Part shown: positions 1-9,680 of the stretch, one piece after another | Layout: every line of letters begins with the position of its first letter | Numbering within the stretch: position 1 is the first letter of the stretch | Source of the DNA: Psychromonas sp. B3M02 | GTDB lineage: Bacteria; Pseudomonadota; Gammaproteobacteria; Enterobacterales; Psychromonadaceae | Direction of reading: 5' to 3' | DNA: 48,975 bases | Assembly (NCBI RefSeq): GCF_003318165.1 | Contig: NZ_QOCB01000020.1 | Location: forward strand, 1-48,975 | Translations under genes and position numbers: made by a program | Notes under the pieces: model-generated | What the model was told of the DNA's origin: nothing | Database searches by the model: none | What the model saw: only the letters and a program-made list of their open reading frames with translations

Positions 1-255
1 ACATTATATTAATCACATACTTAATAAGATTTTTCTTAAAAATAATTTGTCACAATTGCCTGTTAATATTATTGAAATAATGGCTTTATTAAGTATTAAA
101 ATGCCATAACATATTAGCAATATGAGTAAGTTAATATTGTTCACGTTTTTATTAACTAAAAATGTAGATAATCGTTCATCTTAACTCTGCCTTAACTCCT
201 TTTATGGGATAGTTATTATCCATCGTTCTATTTTATTTTACACCGAGGTTGACCT

Positions 256-1440
256 ATGACTTTTGCTAACGCAATTAAATACCCTTTACTGTTAAGCCTT
301 TCCTTAAGCCTATTGGGCTGTGGAGATGAAACACCACCAAATCAACAAGCTGCAGCAAAAATTCATGTCGATACATTAACCGTAGATTATGTAAATTTAC
401 GGTTAAGTAGTGAATTACCCGGTCGAGTGACAGCCTTTAAGGAAGCAGAAGTAAGGCCACAAATAACAGGTATTGTGAAAAGTCGCTTGTATGAAGAAGG
501 CAGTTATGTACAAGAAGGTGATACTCTTTTCTTAATTGACCCTACCACTTATCAATCAACGGTGAACAGTGCTAAAGCTGAACTAAAAAAAGCGCAAAGT
601 ACAGAAGCTAATGCCAAAAAAGAGATGGAGCGTTACGCAGAACTATTAAAGAAAAAACTCAGCAGCCAACAACTTTTTGATCAAGCTGAAGCAACTTACT
701 TAGAAGCAAAAGCTGAAACAGCAATCAGCCAAGCTGCATTAGATTATGCCAACATAGAGTTATCTTATACTAAAATTAAAGCCCCTATCTCAGGTCAAGC
801 AGGCTTCTCTAATGTATCTGAAGGCTCTTTATTAACCTCAGGCCAAACTGATTACCTGACAACCATCATTCAAACGGATAATGTATATGTAGATATGCAA
901 CAGTCTGCTGTGAACTTATATAAAATAAAACGACAATTTAGAGATGCCCTCGCAACAAAACCTGTCGTGCCTGTTACATTGACATTAGAAGATGGCACCA
1001 CTTACCAACAACAAGGTACTTTGGGCTTTGTTGACACTCAGGTAGAGGGCTCAACAGGTACAGTGACATTAAGAGCAGTATTTCCTAACTCAGACGGGGA
1101 ATTATTAGCGGGTATGTATGTTCGAGCACATATCGCTTACCCAGAAGCACGAGATTACCTCGTTGTACCACAAAATACTGTGGTAAGAAGTCAATCAGGC
1201 GCACCTTCTGTTTATGTTGTGAATGAAGACAATGTGGTGGAGAAAAAAAGCATCACATTAAGCAATGAAGTGGGCAGCAGTTGGGTTGTTGAAAAAGGCT
1301 TAGAAGTTGGTGATCGTATTATTACCAACAACCTAACTAAAATAAAAAGTGATTTGTCTGTCGTCGTTGATAGTAACATCACCAGCGCCGAGCTTGCTGC
1401 AAACACCACTACCCCATCAACAACAGATACAGCGGAATAG
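256..1440 (+). CDS. RND efflux pump periplasmic adaptor (AcrA/MexA type)
   Basis: Membrane fusion protein linking an inner-membrane RND transporter to an outer-membrane channel, in the periplasm. The 394-residue product starts with a lipoprotein signal (SLLGC, lipidated Cys22). It then has the split lipoyl/barrel-sandwich part (about residues 60-100 and 170-210, with RPQITGIV and EGDTLFLIDP), an alpha-helical hairpin between them (about 100-165), and beta-barrel and membrane-proximal domains to about 370. The tail is Thr/Ser-rich. A GAGG ribosome site at 245-248 lies 7 nt before the ATG. The RND transporter gene follows after 8 nt, so the two form an operon. No TolC-like gene or TetR repressor is adjacent, so the outer channel is presumably encoded elsewhere. 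Substrates cannot be told from sequence. Confidence 0.95.
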   Translation: MTFANAIKYPLLLSLSLSLLGCGDETPPNQQAAAKIHVDTLTVDYVNLRLSSELPGRVTAFKEAEVRPQITGIVKSRLYEEGSYVQEGDTLFLIDPTTYQSTVNSAKAELKKAQSTEANAKKEMERYAELLKKKLSSQQLFDQAEATYLEAKAETAISQAALDYANIELSYTKIKAPISGQAGFSNVSEGSLLTSGQTDYLTTIIQTDNVYVDMQQSAVNLYKIKRQFRDALATKPVVPVTLTLEDGTTYQQQGTLGFVDTQVEGSTGTVTLRAVFPNSDGELLAGMYVRAHIAYPEARDYLVVPQNTVVRSQSGAPSVYVVNEDNVVEKKSITLSNEVGSSWVVEKGLEVGDRIITNNLTKIKSDLSVVVDSNITSAELAANTTTPSTTDTAE

Positions 1441-1448
1441 GAACTAGT

Positions 1449-4400
1449 ATGTCTCACTTTTTCATTCATAGACCCATTTTTGCGTGGGCGATGACCATCG
1501 TAGTATTAATTGCGGGTATCGCTTCGATTTTAAATTTACCAATAGCACAATATCCAACTATTGCGCCACCCTCAGTTGAAATCAGTGCAACTTATACCGG
1601 TGCATCGGCAAAAACCATTGAAGACAGTGTAACTCAGGTTATTGAGCAGAGCATGACGGGAATAGATAACTTACTGTACATGTCATCCACCAGTGACTCT
1701 TCAGGTAGTGCTTCAATTACCTTAACTTTTAGTGCTGAAACCGATCCAGATATTGCACAAGTACAAGTGCAAAATAGCTTACAACAAGCAAGTAGCCGTT
1801 TGCCTACAGCCGTTCAAAATGCCGGTACAACCGTCACAAAAAGTACCTCAGGGTTTATGTCGGTGACCGCACTTTATTCCCCTGATGGTTCAATGAATGC
1901 AGGCGATATCCAAGATTATGCTAATTCAAGTATCAAAGATATTATTAGTCGTGTAAATGGTGTCGGTAGTGTGACCATTTTTGGTCCTTCTTATGCGATG
2001 CGTATTTGGTTAGATCCCGCTAAACTATATAGCTATAACTTAACTCCTGTTGATGTATCGGACGCAGTATCAGTACAAAACAGTCAAGTCACGGTTGGAC
2101 AAATTGGTGGTACCCCTTCCACTGATTCACAAATGATTAATGCGACGATTACCGCACAAAGTTTATTAACATCAGTTGATGAATTTAAAGAGATTTTACT
2201 AAAAGTAAATGAAGATGGCTCCAAAGTACGCTTAAAAGATGTGGCAAGAGTAGAGTTAGGTAGTAAAAGCTCTAGTGTTGTCCCGATGTTCAATGGCTAT
2301 GCAACATCAGGTATTGCAATCACCCTTGCATCGGGTGCAAACTCGCTTGATACACAAAATGCTGTAGATGAAAAACTAGCGGAATTATCTAAATCATTTC
2401 CTGAGGGGTTAGCATTTAAGAAAGCCGTAGATAATAACAAATTTATTCGCTTATCAATTGAAGAGGTCGTTAAAACCTTAGGTGAAGCAATCATTTTGGT
2501 TTTCTTTGTTATCCTGCTTTTCTTACAAAATTTTCGTGCAACGCTCATTCCTACTATTGCCGTACCTGTAGTATTACTAGGTACCATTACTGTTATGTCT
2601 CTATTAGGCTTTTCCATTAATACCCTTACCATGTTTGGTATGGTATTAGCGATCGGCCTATTAGTCGATGATGCGATCGTCGTGGTCGAGAATGTTGAGC
2701 GTATTATGCACGAAGAAAAGCTCTCTCCTCTAGAAGCCACTAAAAAGTCAATGGGACAGATCACCAGTGCCTTAGTTGGCATTACTATGGTATTAACCGT
2801 GGTATTTATCCCAATGGCCTTTATGTCAGGCTCAACAGGGGTTATCTATAAACAGTTCTCAATTACTATTGTTACCGCAATGGTGTTATCGGTGATCGTT
2901 GCCTTAACCTTAACACCGGTACTTTGTTCAACCCTATTGAAACCAGTAGATAAAACTAAATCATCAAAAGTGTTTACCTACTTTAATATAGGCTTTGATC
3001 GTTTGTTAAAAGGTTATCACGGCTCAATTGGGCGTGTATTAGCTCGCCCTGCCCGCTTTGTGATTATTTACGTGGTGTTATTTGCCGGTGCTGGTTACTT
3101 GTTTAACAACATCCCAAGTTCATTTTTACCCAGTGAAGACCAAGGTGACTTTAATGTGATGGTACAACTGCCAACAGGGGCAACCATCAAGCAAACTGAA
3201 GCCGTCATGAACGACGTGAGAACTTATTTCGAAGACAATGAAAGTGACACTGTTGGCACCATATTTACTGTATCAGGCTTTAACTTTGCTGGGTCGGGTC
3301 AAAATGCAGGTATGGCATTTGTCGGTTTAAAAGATTGGTCTGAAAGAACCACAGATGAAACTAATGTTAATGCCATTATTCAACGCAGTATGGCTTACTT
3401 TTCGAGTTATAAAAAAGCCTCAATTGTTGCCTTCAATTCTCCAGCTATTCGTGAGTTAGGCACATCAACAGGTTTCGATTTCTATCTAGAAGATATTGGT
3501 AATGTTGGCCATAGCAAGTTAGTTGAGATACGTAATCAACTATTGGCTAAAATGGCTGAAAGCCCTGTACTGCAAAGAAGCCGAGCAAATGGCTTAGAAG
3601 ATAATGCACAGTTCTATCTCGATATCGATTATGAAAAAGCCAAAGTATACGGTCTGAGTATCAGTGATATTAATGATACTTTATCGATTGCTTGGGGTTC
3701 ATCTTATGTGAATGACTTTATCGACAAAGGTCGCTCTAAGACAGTGTATATTCAAGCAGATGCACCGTACCGTATGAGCCCAGAAGATTTAGATCATTGG
3801 TATGTACGTAATAACCAAGATGAAATGGTTCCCTTCTCTGCCTTTACCTCTTCGCATTGGGGAGTGGGTTCCCCGCAATTGTCGCGCTATAATGGTAACT
3901 CAGCATTAGAAGTGTTAGGTGAAGCGGCAACAGGTTACAGTACAGGTGATGCAATAGCGGAAGTTAATAAATTAGCTGCTGAAGTATCAAGTGATGTGCA
4001 AGTAAGCTGGACAGGAACTTCATACCAAGAGATAGAAGCGGGTAACCAAGCACCTATTTTATATGCGATTTCAATATTGATGGTTTTCCTTTGTTTAGCT
4101 GCTTTATATGAAAGCTGGAGTATTCCATTAGCGATTATTTTAGTTGTACCATTAGGGGTATTAGGTGCATTAACAGCTATCTTATTACGTGGCTTTGAGA
4201 ATGATGTTTACTTCCAGGTTGGTTTATTAACCACTATCGGTTTAACCGCGAAGAACGCTATTTTGATTGTGGAGTTTGCTAAAGAACAATTCGATAGAGG
4301 TGTTGACCTAGTTTCTGCCACAGTACATGCCTGTGAAATGCGTTTACGTCCCATTATCATGACTTCGCTAGCCTTTGTATTAGGGGTCTTACCGTTAGTT

Positions 4401-4562
4401 GTGAGTACTGGAGCTGGTGCTAATGCACGAAATGCACTAGGTACATCAGTAATGGGGGGAATGATTGCAGCAACTTGTCTCGTTATGTATTTTGCACCAC
4501 TGTTCTTTGTGATGATCGTAAAACTATTTAAAACCGAACCTAAACCGGAAGTAATAGATTAA
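1449..4562 (+). CDS. RND multidrug efflux transporter (AcrB/MexB type)
   Basis: Proton-driven inner-membrane exporter of the hydrophobe/amphiphile efflux-1 family; 1037 residues, close to AcrB (1049). The N-terminus (FFIHRPIFAWAMTIVV) is typical TM1. TM4 carries the paired aspartates of the proton relay (GLLVDDAIVVVENVER) and TM10 the matching lysine (IGLTAKNAILIVEFAKE). Two large periplasmic loops separate TM1-TM2 and TM7-TM8, as expected for the porter and docking domains. It follows the adaptor gene after 8 nt and ends at a strong hairpin terminator. With the adaptor it should form a tripartite pump with a TolC protein encoded elsewhere. Confidence 0.96.
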   Translation: MSHFFIHRPIFAWAMTIVVLIAGIASILNLPIAQYPTIAPPSVEISATYTGASAKTIEDSVTQVIEQSMTGIDNLLYMSSTSDSSGSASITLTFSAETDPDIAQVQVQNSLQQASSRLPTAVQNAGTTVTKSTSGFMSVTALYSPDGSMNAGDIQDYANSSIKDIISRVNGVGSVTIFGPSYAMRIWLDPAKLYSYNLTPVDVSDAVSVQNSQVTVGQIGGTPSTDSQMINATITAQSLLTSVDEFKEILLKVNEDGSKVRLKDVARVELGSKSSSVVPMFNGYATSGIAITLASGANSLDTQNAVDEKLAELSKSFPEGLAFKKAVDNNKFIRLSIEEVVKTLGEAIILVFFVILLFLQNFRATLIPTIAVPVVLLGTITVMSLLGFSINTLTMFGMVLAIGLLVDDAIVVVENVERIMHEEKLSPLEATKKSMGQITSALVGITMVLTVVFIPMAFMSGSTGVIYKQFSITIVTAMVLSVIVALTLTPVLCSTLLKPVDKTKSSKVFTYFNIGFDRLLKGYHGSIGRVLARPARFVIIYVVLFAGAGYLFNNIPSSFLPSEDQGDFNVMVQLPTGATIKQTEAVMNDVRTYFEDNESDTVGTIFTVSGFNFAGSGQNAGMAFVGLKDWSERTTDETNVNAIIQRSMAYFSSYKKASIVAFNSPAIRELGTSTGFDFYLEDIGNVGHSKLVEIRNQLLAKMAESPVLQRSRANGLEDNAQFYLDIDYEKAKVYGLSISDINDTLSIAWGSSYVNDFIDKGRSKTVYIQADAPYRMSPEDLDHWYVRNNQDEMVPFSAFTSSHWGVGSPQLSRYNGNSALEVLGEAATGYSTGDAIAEVNKLAAEVSSDVQVSWTGTSYQEIEAGNQAPILYAISILMVFLCLAALYESWSIPLAIILVVPLGVLGALTAILLRGFENDVYFQVGLLTTIGLTAKNAILIVEFAKEQFDRGVDLVSATVHACEMRLRPIIMTSLAFVLGVLPLVVSTGAGANARNALGTSVMGGMIAATCLVMYFAPLFFVMIVKLFKTEPKPEVID

Positions 4563-4573
4563 ACAGCAGTATT

Positions 4574-4600
4574 AAAAAGAGCGGCAAAGCCGCTCTTTTT
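4574..4600. terminator. Bidirectional rho-independent terminator
   Basis: Perfect stem of a GAGCGGC arm, AAA loop and GCCGCTC arm, flanked by A5 and T5, so it works on both strands. It sits between the converging RND operon and the Old Yellow Enzyme gene. Confidence 0.9.
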
Positions 4601-4625
4601 GTTTCTGACATATAAAATAATATTA

Positions 4626-5705
4626 TTATGACGCATCCATAAAAGGATAATCTGTATAACCCTCTGCACCAGGTGTATAAAAGGTACTTTGCTCAGGCGT
4701 GTTCAACTCTACTCCTTGTTGAATGCGTTCTACAAAGTCAGGGTTGGCTAAAATACTGGTACCAAAAGCAACACTGTCAGCTTGGTTATTACTGATAACC
4801 TCAGCCGCTTCTGCTGCTCCGTATCCCATATTCACCATTAGATGCCCTTGATAAGCTTCTCTTGCTACCGGAATAACATCAGCTTTCTGCAAACCAAAAA
4901 AGTCGGCACGCATCACATGTAAGTAAGCTAACTGATACTGATTCAACATAGTGGCAAGGTAAGTTAACCAAGCAATAGGATCGCTATCTTTCATGCTATT
5001 AAAGCTATTTAAAGGTGATAAACGCAAACCTACTCGCCCACTTCCCATTACTTCAGTTACAGCCTCTATCACCTCTCGTAAGAAGCGAGAACGATTCTCA
5101 AAAGAACCACCATATTGGTCTGTTCGTTTATTGGCACTATCTCGCAGGAACTGATCAATTAAGTACCCGTTCGCACCATGAATCTCTACTCCATCAAACC
5201 CCGCTTCTTTTGCATTAAGCGCAGCTTGACGAAAATCTGCAACAATTTCTTTGATTTCTTCAACACTTAATTCACGTGGTACTGTATAAGGCTTTTTACC
5301 TTCTGGTGTATGTGTTACATCTTCAATAGCAATCGCACTTGGCGCAACGGCTTCTTTACCACCATTAAGTAATGGATGAGCCGCACGCCCGGCATGCCAT
5401 ATTTGCATAAAAATACGACCACCGGCTTGATGTACTGCTTCTGTAGTTAACTTCCAGCCTTCGATTTGTTGTTGTGAGTAGATACCAGGATCATCACCAA
5501 ATGAAGAAGTATTTTCACTGACCATAGTACATTCAGTGATCAGCAAACCAGTACTTGCACGTTGAGCGTAGTATTCCGCCATCAATGCATTTGGTTGGTG
5601 ATTAGGAGCACGCGTGCGCGTTAAAGGCGCCATTACAATACGATTCGCTAGTTCAACATCACCCACAGAGACAGCTTGAAATAATTTATTTTCAGCTAAA
5701 GTCAT
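4626..5705 (-). CDS. nemA: Old Yellow Enzyme family NADH:flavin oxidoreductase (NemA-like)
   Basis: FMN-dependent ene-reductase of the N-ethylmaleimide reductase type, 359 residues, cytoplasmic. It reduces activated C=C bonds of electrophiles, and relatives also act on nitrate esters and nitroaromatics. An (alpha/beta)8 barrel is indicated by the N-terminal NRIVMAPLTRTRAP, the substrate-binding His/Asn pair in EIHGANGYLIDQFLRD and the family motif TDQYGGSFENR. The start is the ATG at 5705: a GAGGAG site lies 6 nt upstream, whereas the in-frame TTG at 5708 has no such spacing. It is a stand-alone gene converging on the RND operon; no NemR-type repressor is next to it. The family is sure; the exact substrate, and so the symbol, is tentative. 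Confidence 0.9.
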   Translation of the reverse strand: MTLAENKLFQAVSVGDVELANRIVMAPLTRTRAPNHQPNALMAEYYAQRASTGLLITECTMVSENTSSFGDDPGIYSQQQIEGWKLTTEAVHQAGGRIFMQIWHAGRAAHPLLNGGKEAVAPSAIAIEDVTHTPEGKKPYTVPRELSVEEIKEIVADFRQAALNAKEAGFDGVEIHGANGYLIDQFLRDSANKRTDQYGGSFENRSRFLREVIEAVTEVMGSGRVGLRLSPLNSFNSMKDSDPIAWLTYLATMLNQYQLAYLHVMRADFFGLQKADVIPVAREAYQGHLMVNMGYGAAEAAEVISNNQADSVAFGTSILANPDFVERIQQGVELNTPEQSTFYTPGAEGYTDYPFMDAS

Positions 5706-5896
5706 CAATAACTCCTCATTTTAAACAATAAGCAGCGTCGATTAACGCTACAATAATAACTTTGGAATTGCATATTAATACCATAAAACATTAACAACAA
5801 TAGACCTAAATACAATTAACTATTGTCTAAATAACAACAATTAATTCTCTATTATGCTTTTTATAATCAAAGCACCTCAAAATAAGTGACCACTTA

Positions 5897-6289
5897 CTAT
5901 ACCGACTTACTAAGCTTAATATGTACAGCTTGAAGTAACTGGTCACCAATTAACTCCGCTGTATGACCATTTTTTTGTTGATCAAACACCTCATTATTAT
6001 CTAACTTATCCTGTGCTATAAACAGGTCGCCGGAAGAGAAATCTCGATACTCGCCATTACGTAAGGTCATTCTTAAGGTTCCTGAGCGAATAATGATTAG
6101 TGTTGGATCGCCCGCAACATGCCAAGTACTAAAATAGCCAGGTTCACTGATTCGATAGCGAAAATTCAACGCACCCTGTCGTTCGCTGATCATTAAGCCG
6201 TTATAATCTTCAACAGAATATTCAACCTCTTTAAAAACAGAAAGACCTGTTACATCGGATGTAATGGCCGGTATTGTGATTGTATTCAA
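5897..6289 (-). CDS. Cupin-domain protein of unknown function
   Basis: A 130-residue protein that reads as a single small beta-barrel. Alternating hydrophobic strands and a turn like the second cupin motif (SGDLFIAQDKLDN, about residues 85-97) suggest a RmlC-like cupin. The metal-binding His/Glu set of the first cupin motif is not obvious, so it may bind a ligand without metal. There is no signal peptide or membrane segment. It stands alone between the reductase and yajR. Function unknown. Confidence 0.7.
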   Translation of the reverse strand: MNTITIPAITSDVTGLSVFKEVEYSVEDYNGLMISERQGALNFRYRISEPGYFSTWHVAGDPTLIIIRSGTLRMTLRNGEYRDFSSGDLFIAQDKLDNNEVFDQQKNGHTAELIGDQLLQAVHIKLSKSV

Positions 6290-6541
6290 AATAGAAACGC
6301 CCTTTATAAAAAAGATAACAGGCGTTTATTATTAACATGGGTTGTACTGGAATGATAGAAAGATAAGTCATGCGTTGAAACCTTTTAGTAAATTGGAAAA
6401 GGATCAATGAAACATTCAAAGCTTAATAATTCACCTACAAATTACAAGGTTGTTTACCTTGATGTCCATGATAAAATATCGCTCCTCACCTGTGGCTTCC
6501 CCCTTGCTTAAGGCCTCACAACAACAGAGTTATAATATTTT

Positions 6542-7912
6542 ATGAGTAGTACTGGTTTAAATAGCATTGAAAAAAGAGCAGCCTTTTCATTAGCCGCTGT
6601 TTTTGGTCTTCGTATGTTGGGTCTATTTATGATCCTACCCATTTTTGCCATTTATGGCGAACAACTCATTGGCTATAGCCCTGTTTGGATCGGTATCGCT
6701 ATTGGTGCCTACGGCTTAACCCAAGCGATGCTACAAATTCCAATGGGCATTTTATCTGATAAATATGGACGTAAACCGATTATCCTGATTGGTCTACTTA
6801 TCTTCTTACTCGGTAGTATTGTAGCTGCCATGTCAGATACTATTTATGGCGTAGTATTTGGACGAGCATTACAAGGAATGGGCGCAATTGCCAGTGCGAT
6901 TCTAGCCCTTGCGGCTGACCTAAGTCGAGAAGAACAACGACCTAAAGTGATGGCGACTATCGGTATGTTTATCGGTTTATCTTTCACTATTGCGATGGTG
7001 GTAGGCCCTATTACCGCTGAAGCCTTTGGTTTAAGTGGGTTATTTTGGTTTATTGCAGTATTAACTATTTTAGCCATTTTTTTGATTCAATTCTTTGTAC
7101 CTAACTCCATTAATAAAGCGCCTCGTGGCGATAGTGTTGCCTTACCAACACAACTCAAAAAATTAATCCGTCACCCACAATTATCACGACTTAATTTTGG
7201 GGTATTTACATTACATATGGCTATGACAGCGTGTTTTATTACTTTACCTAAACAGTTTGTAGAAAGTGGTTTAATGCTAGAAGATCATTGGCAATTATAC
7301 CTACCCACGTTAATCGGCTCATTTTTCCTGATGATTCCATTTATGATATTTGCCATCAAAAAACAAAAAGAGAAGCAAATGTTATCAGCATCGGTTTTAT
7401 TACTCACTCTATCTTTGTTTTTACTGTGGTACCTGCCTACCGGTTTTACTAGTTTAGTAGTAATGGTCGTATTGTTCTTTACTGCCTTTAACTATTTAGA
7501 AGCAACCATGCCCTCTCTTTTGTCTCGTATTTCACCGGCTGGGGTAAAAGGCAGCGTGATGGGTATCTATTCAAGCAGTCAGTTCCTAGGGGCTTTTACA
7601 GGTGGAGTATTAGGGGGATTAATTGCTGGTGAATTCGGTGAACAAGCTATTTTTCTTGCAATGTCGATCATTAGCGCCGCTTGGTTTTTGGTGTCTTTAA
7701 GCATGCGAGCACTAAGAAAATCTAAAAACTTTAGTTTTGCTATTAATGTCAAAAATGAAAAGAAAGCTGGCGAAGTCGCAGAGCAGCTAATCAATATGCC
7801 AGGTGTAATAGAAGCAACGATTGTCTTTACCGAGGCCATCGCTTACCTGAAAATTGATGAGAAGATTGTCAATATTGCCGATATTAAAGCTCTATTAAAC
7901 CAACCTAAATAA
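6542..7912 (+). CDS. yajR: MFS transporter YajR
   Basis: Twelve-helix major facilitator, 456 residues (E. coli YajR 454), inner membrane, probably a proton-driven exporter whose substrate is not known. The A-motif is present in the TM2-TM3 loop (GILSDKYGRKPIIL, about residues 72-85). After TM12 a soluble tail of about 65 residues (from NFSFAINVKNE onward, alternating strands and helices) matches the ferredoxin-like YAM domain that distinguishes YajR from other DHA1 carriers. Monocistronic, with no clear terminator before the MITE-like element downstream. Confidence 0.9.
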   Translation: MSSTGLNSIEKRAAFSLAAVFGLRMLGLFMILPIFAIYGEQLIGYSPVWIGIAIGAYGLTQAMLQIPMGILSDKYGRKPIILIGLLIFLLGSIVAAMSDTIYGVVFGRALQGMGAIASAILALAADLSREEQRPKVMATIGMFIGLSFTIAMVVGPITAEAFGLSGLFWFIAVLTILAIFLIQFFVPNSINKAPRGDSVALPTQLKKLIRHPQLSRLNFGVFTLHMAMTACFITLPKQFVESGLMLEDHWQLYLPTLIGSFFLMIPFMIFAIKKQKEKQMLSASVLLLTLSLFLLWYLPTGFTSLVVMVVLFFTAFNYLEATMPSLLSRISPAGVKGSVMGIYSSSQFLGAFTGGVLGGLIAGEFGEQAIFLAMSIISAAWFLVSLSMRALRKSKNFSFAINVKNEKKAGEVAEQLINMPGVIEATIVFTEAIAYLKIDEKIVNIADIKALLNQPK

Positions 7913-8076
7913 CTCTTTATATTACCAGTGGTACTGGTGCATAGCTTGCACCTCTGCCACACCTTCCCTGTTAATAATCCTTACTCCAATTCCCCTGCAC
8001 TAAGCTTATATCAAGTAATGCACCTATATCTTTTATAAAGTGCCAAGTAAAAACCTACACTTACTCCGAAGGTCTA
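7913..8076. other. Non-coding stretch after yajR
   Basis: First part of the 525-base gap between yajR and cyoE. A short imperfect inverted repeat (ACCAGT/ACTGGT) is visible at about 7924-7938 but has no T-run. I see no gene. The rest of the gap holds the MITE-like element at 8077 and the cyoE terminator. Confidence 0.6.
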
Positions 8077-8298
8077 ATACTAATTTTTTTAAATAAGTGA
8101 TCTCAATATTGCGCAGGAGAAATGGCTTAGTTCAAGGCGTAATTTAAGCCTTTCGACGATTAACTTCGTTAATAGTCTATCGGAGAATTAACCAAACGAT
8201 GTTAATGCTTTAATAGTTGTTTTATTTGCGAAAATTACAACGAAGGAATCAGTTATGTTAACAAGTAAAATAACTCAGTTACTTAGTGTGATTGGTAT
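8077..8298. mobile_element. MITE-like repeat, long variant
   Basis: Starts ATACTAATT and ends GATTGGTAT, matching the ends of the copies at 33898 and 48809. It shares their inner blocks GGAGAAATGGCTTAGTT, AAGGCGTAATTT and TTAACAAGTAAAAT. At 222 bp it is longer than the other two (about 161 bp) because of extra sequence in the middle. No transposase gene is inside. Any mobilising enzyme would have to act in trans. Confidence 0.75.
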
Positions 8299-8395
8299 TA
8301 GTTTAACAAGTAAGCTAGATCAGTTAATTAATGTCATTGGGGTGATGACTATAAAACTACGATATTGGTTTTTAAAAACAAAAAAAAGGCCCTGA
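8255..8395 (+). CDS. Possible 46-aa peptide formed across a duplicated MITE end
   Basis: An ATG preceded by AAGGA with 8-nt spacing opens a 46-codon frame. Its first two blocks are near-repeats (LTSKITQLLSVIG and LTSKLDQLINVIG), then a basic/aromatic tail (KLRYWFLKTKKRP). The repeat arises because the last ~38 bp of the MITE-like element are tandemly duplicated with a 45-bp period. The stop lies inside the cyoE terminator hairpin. It could be translated, but chance is just as likely because the frame is built from repeat DNA. No family recognised. Confidence 0.25.
   Translation: MLTSKITQLLSVIGISLTSKLDQLINVIGVMTIKLRYWFLKTKKRP
8258..8340. repeat. 45-bp-period tandem duplication of the MITE end
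   Basis: TTAACAAGTAA...ATTGG occurs at 8258-8295 and again, diverged, at 8303-8340. The period of 45 bp is a multiple of three, so the reading frame is kept across both copies. Confidence 0.7.
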
Positions 8396-8413
8396 GTTCT
8401 CACTCAAGGCCTT
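8382..8413 (-). terminator. Rho-independent terminator of the cyo operon
   Basis: Read on the minus strand: AAGGCCTTGAGT, loop GAGA, ACTCAGGGCCTT, then a run of T. One mismatch in the stem. It lies 24 nt after the cyoE stop codon. Confidence 0.85.
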
Positions 8414-8437
8414 CAATAAATACATTTAACTGTTTAG

Positions 8438-9319
8438 TTAAAAGCTGAACGCTTGCGGTGCAATGCTTTGGTAATCTAAAGCCATCGCAATACTTAATGC
8501 TGTAATATTCACAATTGAAAATGCGAATACTCGACGTGCCCAACCAACGATATCAACATCACGACGGTAGCCACGTAAAGCCATTAGTAACCACCAGAAA
8601 CTAGTGATACAAGCAACCGCCATAAAGGCTAAACCTGTAAAACCAGCAATAGGCAATAACATCACCACTAATGCATAGATTGCGATATAAATAACAATAC
8701 GTTGCTTCGCTTTATCAATACCTTGTGATACTGGTAATACTGGTATATTCGCTGCTTGATAATCTTTAAAGCGGAAAATAGCAATCGCGTAAGAGTGTGG
8801 CATTTGCCACAAACTGAACATGACTAATAAAATAACCGCTGCCATATCAAACTGACCTGTCACTGCACAGTAACCCACAACAGGCGGCACTGCACCAGAT
8901 AAACTACCAACAAAAGTACCATACACAGATTTACGTTTCATATATAAGCTGTAAACAACAACATAAATGAAGTAACCAAACAAACCAGAAAGTACTGCTG
9001 CCGGCGTCGTATAGGCAATAAGCAGACCGAAACCTGCAATACCTAATACTACGCCGTGAGACAACGCACAGAATGCAGACATTTCGCCAGTGACGGTAAC
9101 TCGCTTACGAGTACGTGCCATCACCACATCTATATCCCTATCAATCACGTTATTGATTGCACACCCCGATGCTATGATCAGTGATAAACCAATTAACGTG
9201 GCACACATTAACCATAGGTCTACATCACCACGCGAAGCAAGTAGAAAACCACCCGCTCCACTGATGAAGTTACCCATGATAATGCCAGGTTTAGTTACAC
9301 TTAGATAACGACGAAACAT
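8438..9319 (-). CDS. cyoE: Protoheme IX farnesyltransferase (heme O synthase)
   Basis: Integral membrane prenyltransferase of the UbiA superfamily. It adds a farnesyl group to heme b to make heme O, the high-spin heme of cytochrome bo3 oxidase. 293 residues (E. coli CyoE 296) with about nine helices. The first Asp-rich motif is present in [18 protein letters not shown] (about residues 56-73), and the second conserved loop is in [15 protein letters not shown]. It is the last gene of the cyoABCDE operon, 31 nt after cyoD. Confidence 0.96.
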   Translation of the reverse strand: MFRRYLSVTKPGIIMGNFISGAGGFLLASRGDVDLWLMCATLIGLSLIIASGCAINNVIDRDIDVVMARTRKRVTVTGEMSAFCALSHGVVLGIAGFGLLIAYTTPAAVLSGLFGYFIYVVVYSLYMKRKSVYGTFVGSLSGAVPPVVGYCAVTGQFDMAAVILLVMFSLWQMPHSYAIAIFRFKDYQAANIPVLPVSQGIDKAKQRIVIYIAIYALVVMLLPIAGFTGLAFMAVACITSFWWLLMALRGYRRDVDIVGWARRVFAFSIVNITALSIAMALDYQSIAPQAFSF

Positions 9320-9350
9320 CTCTAACCTCTTTTTGAAAATACACTAGAAT

Positions 9351-9680
9351 CTAGAAGTGCATCATCATTGCGTTTGATTCATAAATAATCCAAACAGACA
9401 AACCTACTACCATGACAATAATCAATGCACTAAATAGGAATGAGAAGCTATTTGCACGGCCATCTTCAGTAATAAAGTTTAGGTGTAAGAAGTATTTTAA
9501 ATGCACCCAGATTTGAATAATCGCTAAAGTAACGATTGTCCAAATAGTAGTAATTTTAGAGTAATCACCACCCATTACCATGTAAAATGGGATAGCCGTT
9601 AAAATAACTGATAGCACAAAGCCAACTAAGTAACTTTTAACAGTACCGTGTGATTCATCATGATGTGTATCTTGACTCAT
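9351..9680 (-). CDS. cyoD: Cytochrome bo3 quinol oxidase subunit IV
   Basis: Small three-helix subunit of the bo3 oxidase, thought to help CuB binding and assembly. 109 residues from the ATG at 9680, the same length as E. coli CyoD. An upstream in-frame extension would run into cyoC and is not used: the cyoC stop and this ATG share one base (TAATG), a classic coupled start. Helices run from about KSYLVGFVLSVILTAIPFYMV and NSFSFLFSALIIVMVVGLSV. The N-terminus has a short His cluster (THHDESHG), like the His-rich ends of CyoA and CyoC here. Confidence 0.95.
   Translation of the reverse strand: MSQDTHHDESHGTVKSYLVGFVLSVILTAIPFYMVMGGDYSKITTIWTIVTLAIIQIWVHLKYFLHLNFITEDGRANSFSFLFSALIIVMVVGLSVWIIYESNAMMMHF

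Noticed and set aside
1-255. Possible regulator gene or operator ahead of the RND operon
   Set aside because: Only AT-rich DNA without a coding frame or a clear inverted repeat; nothing beyond the GAGG ribosome site can be supported.
6231-6419. 62-codon frame upstream of and overlapping the cupin gene
   Set aside because: It overlaps the supported cupin start in another frame, has no family likeness and no ribosome site.
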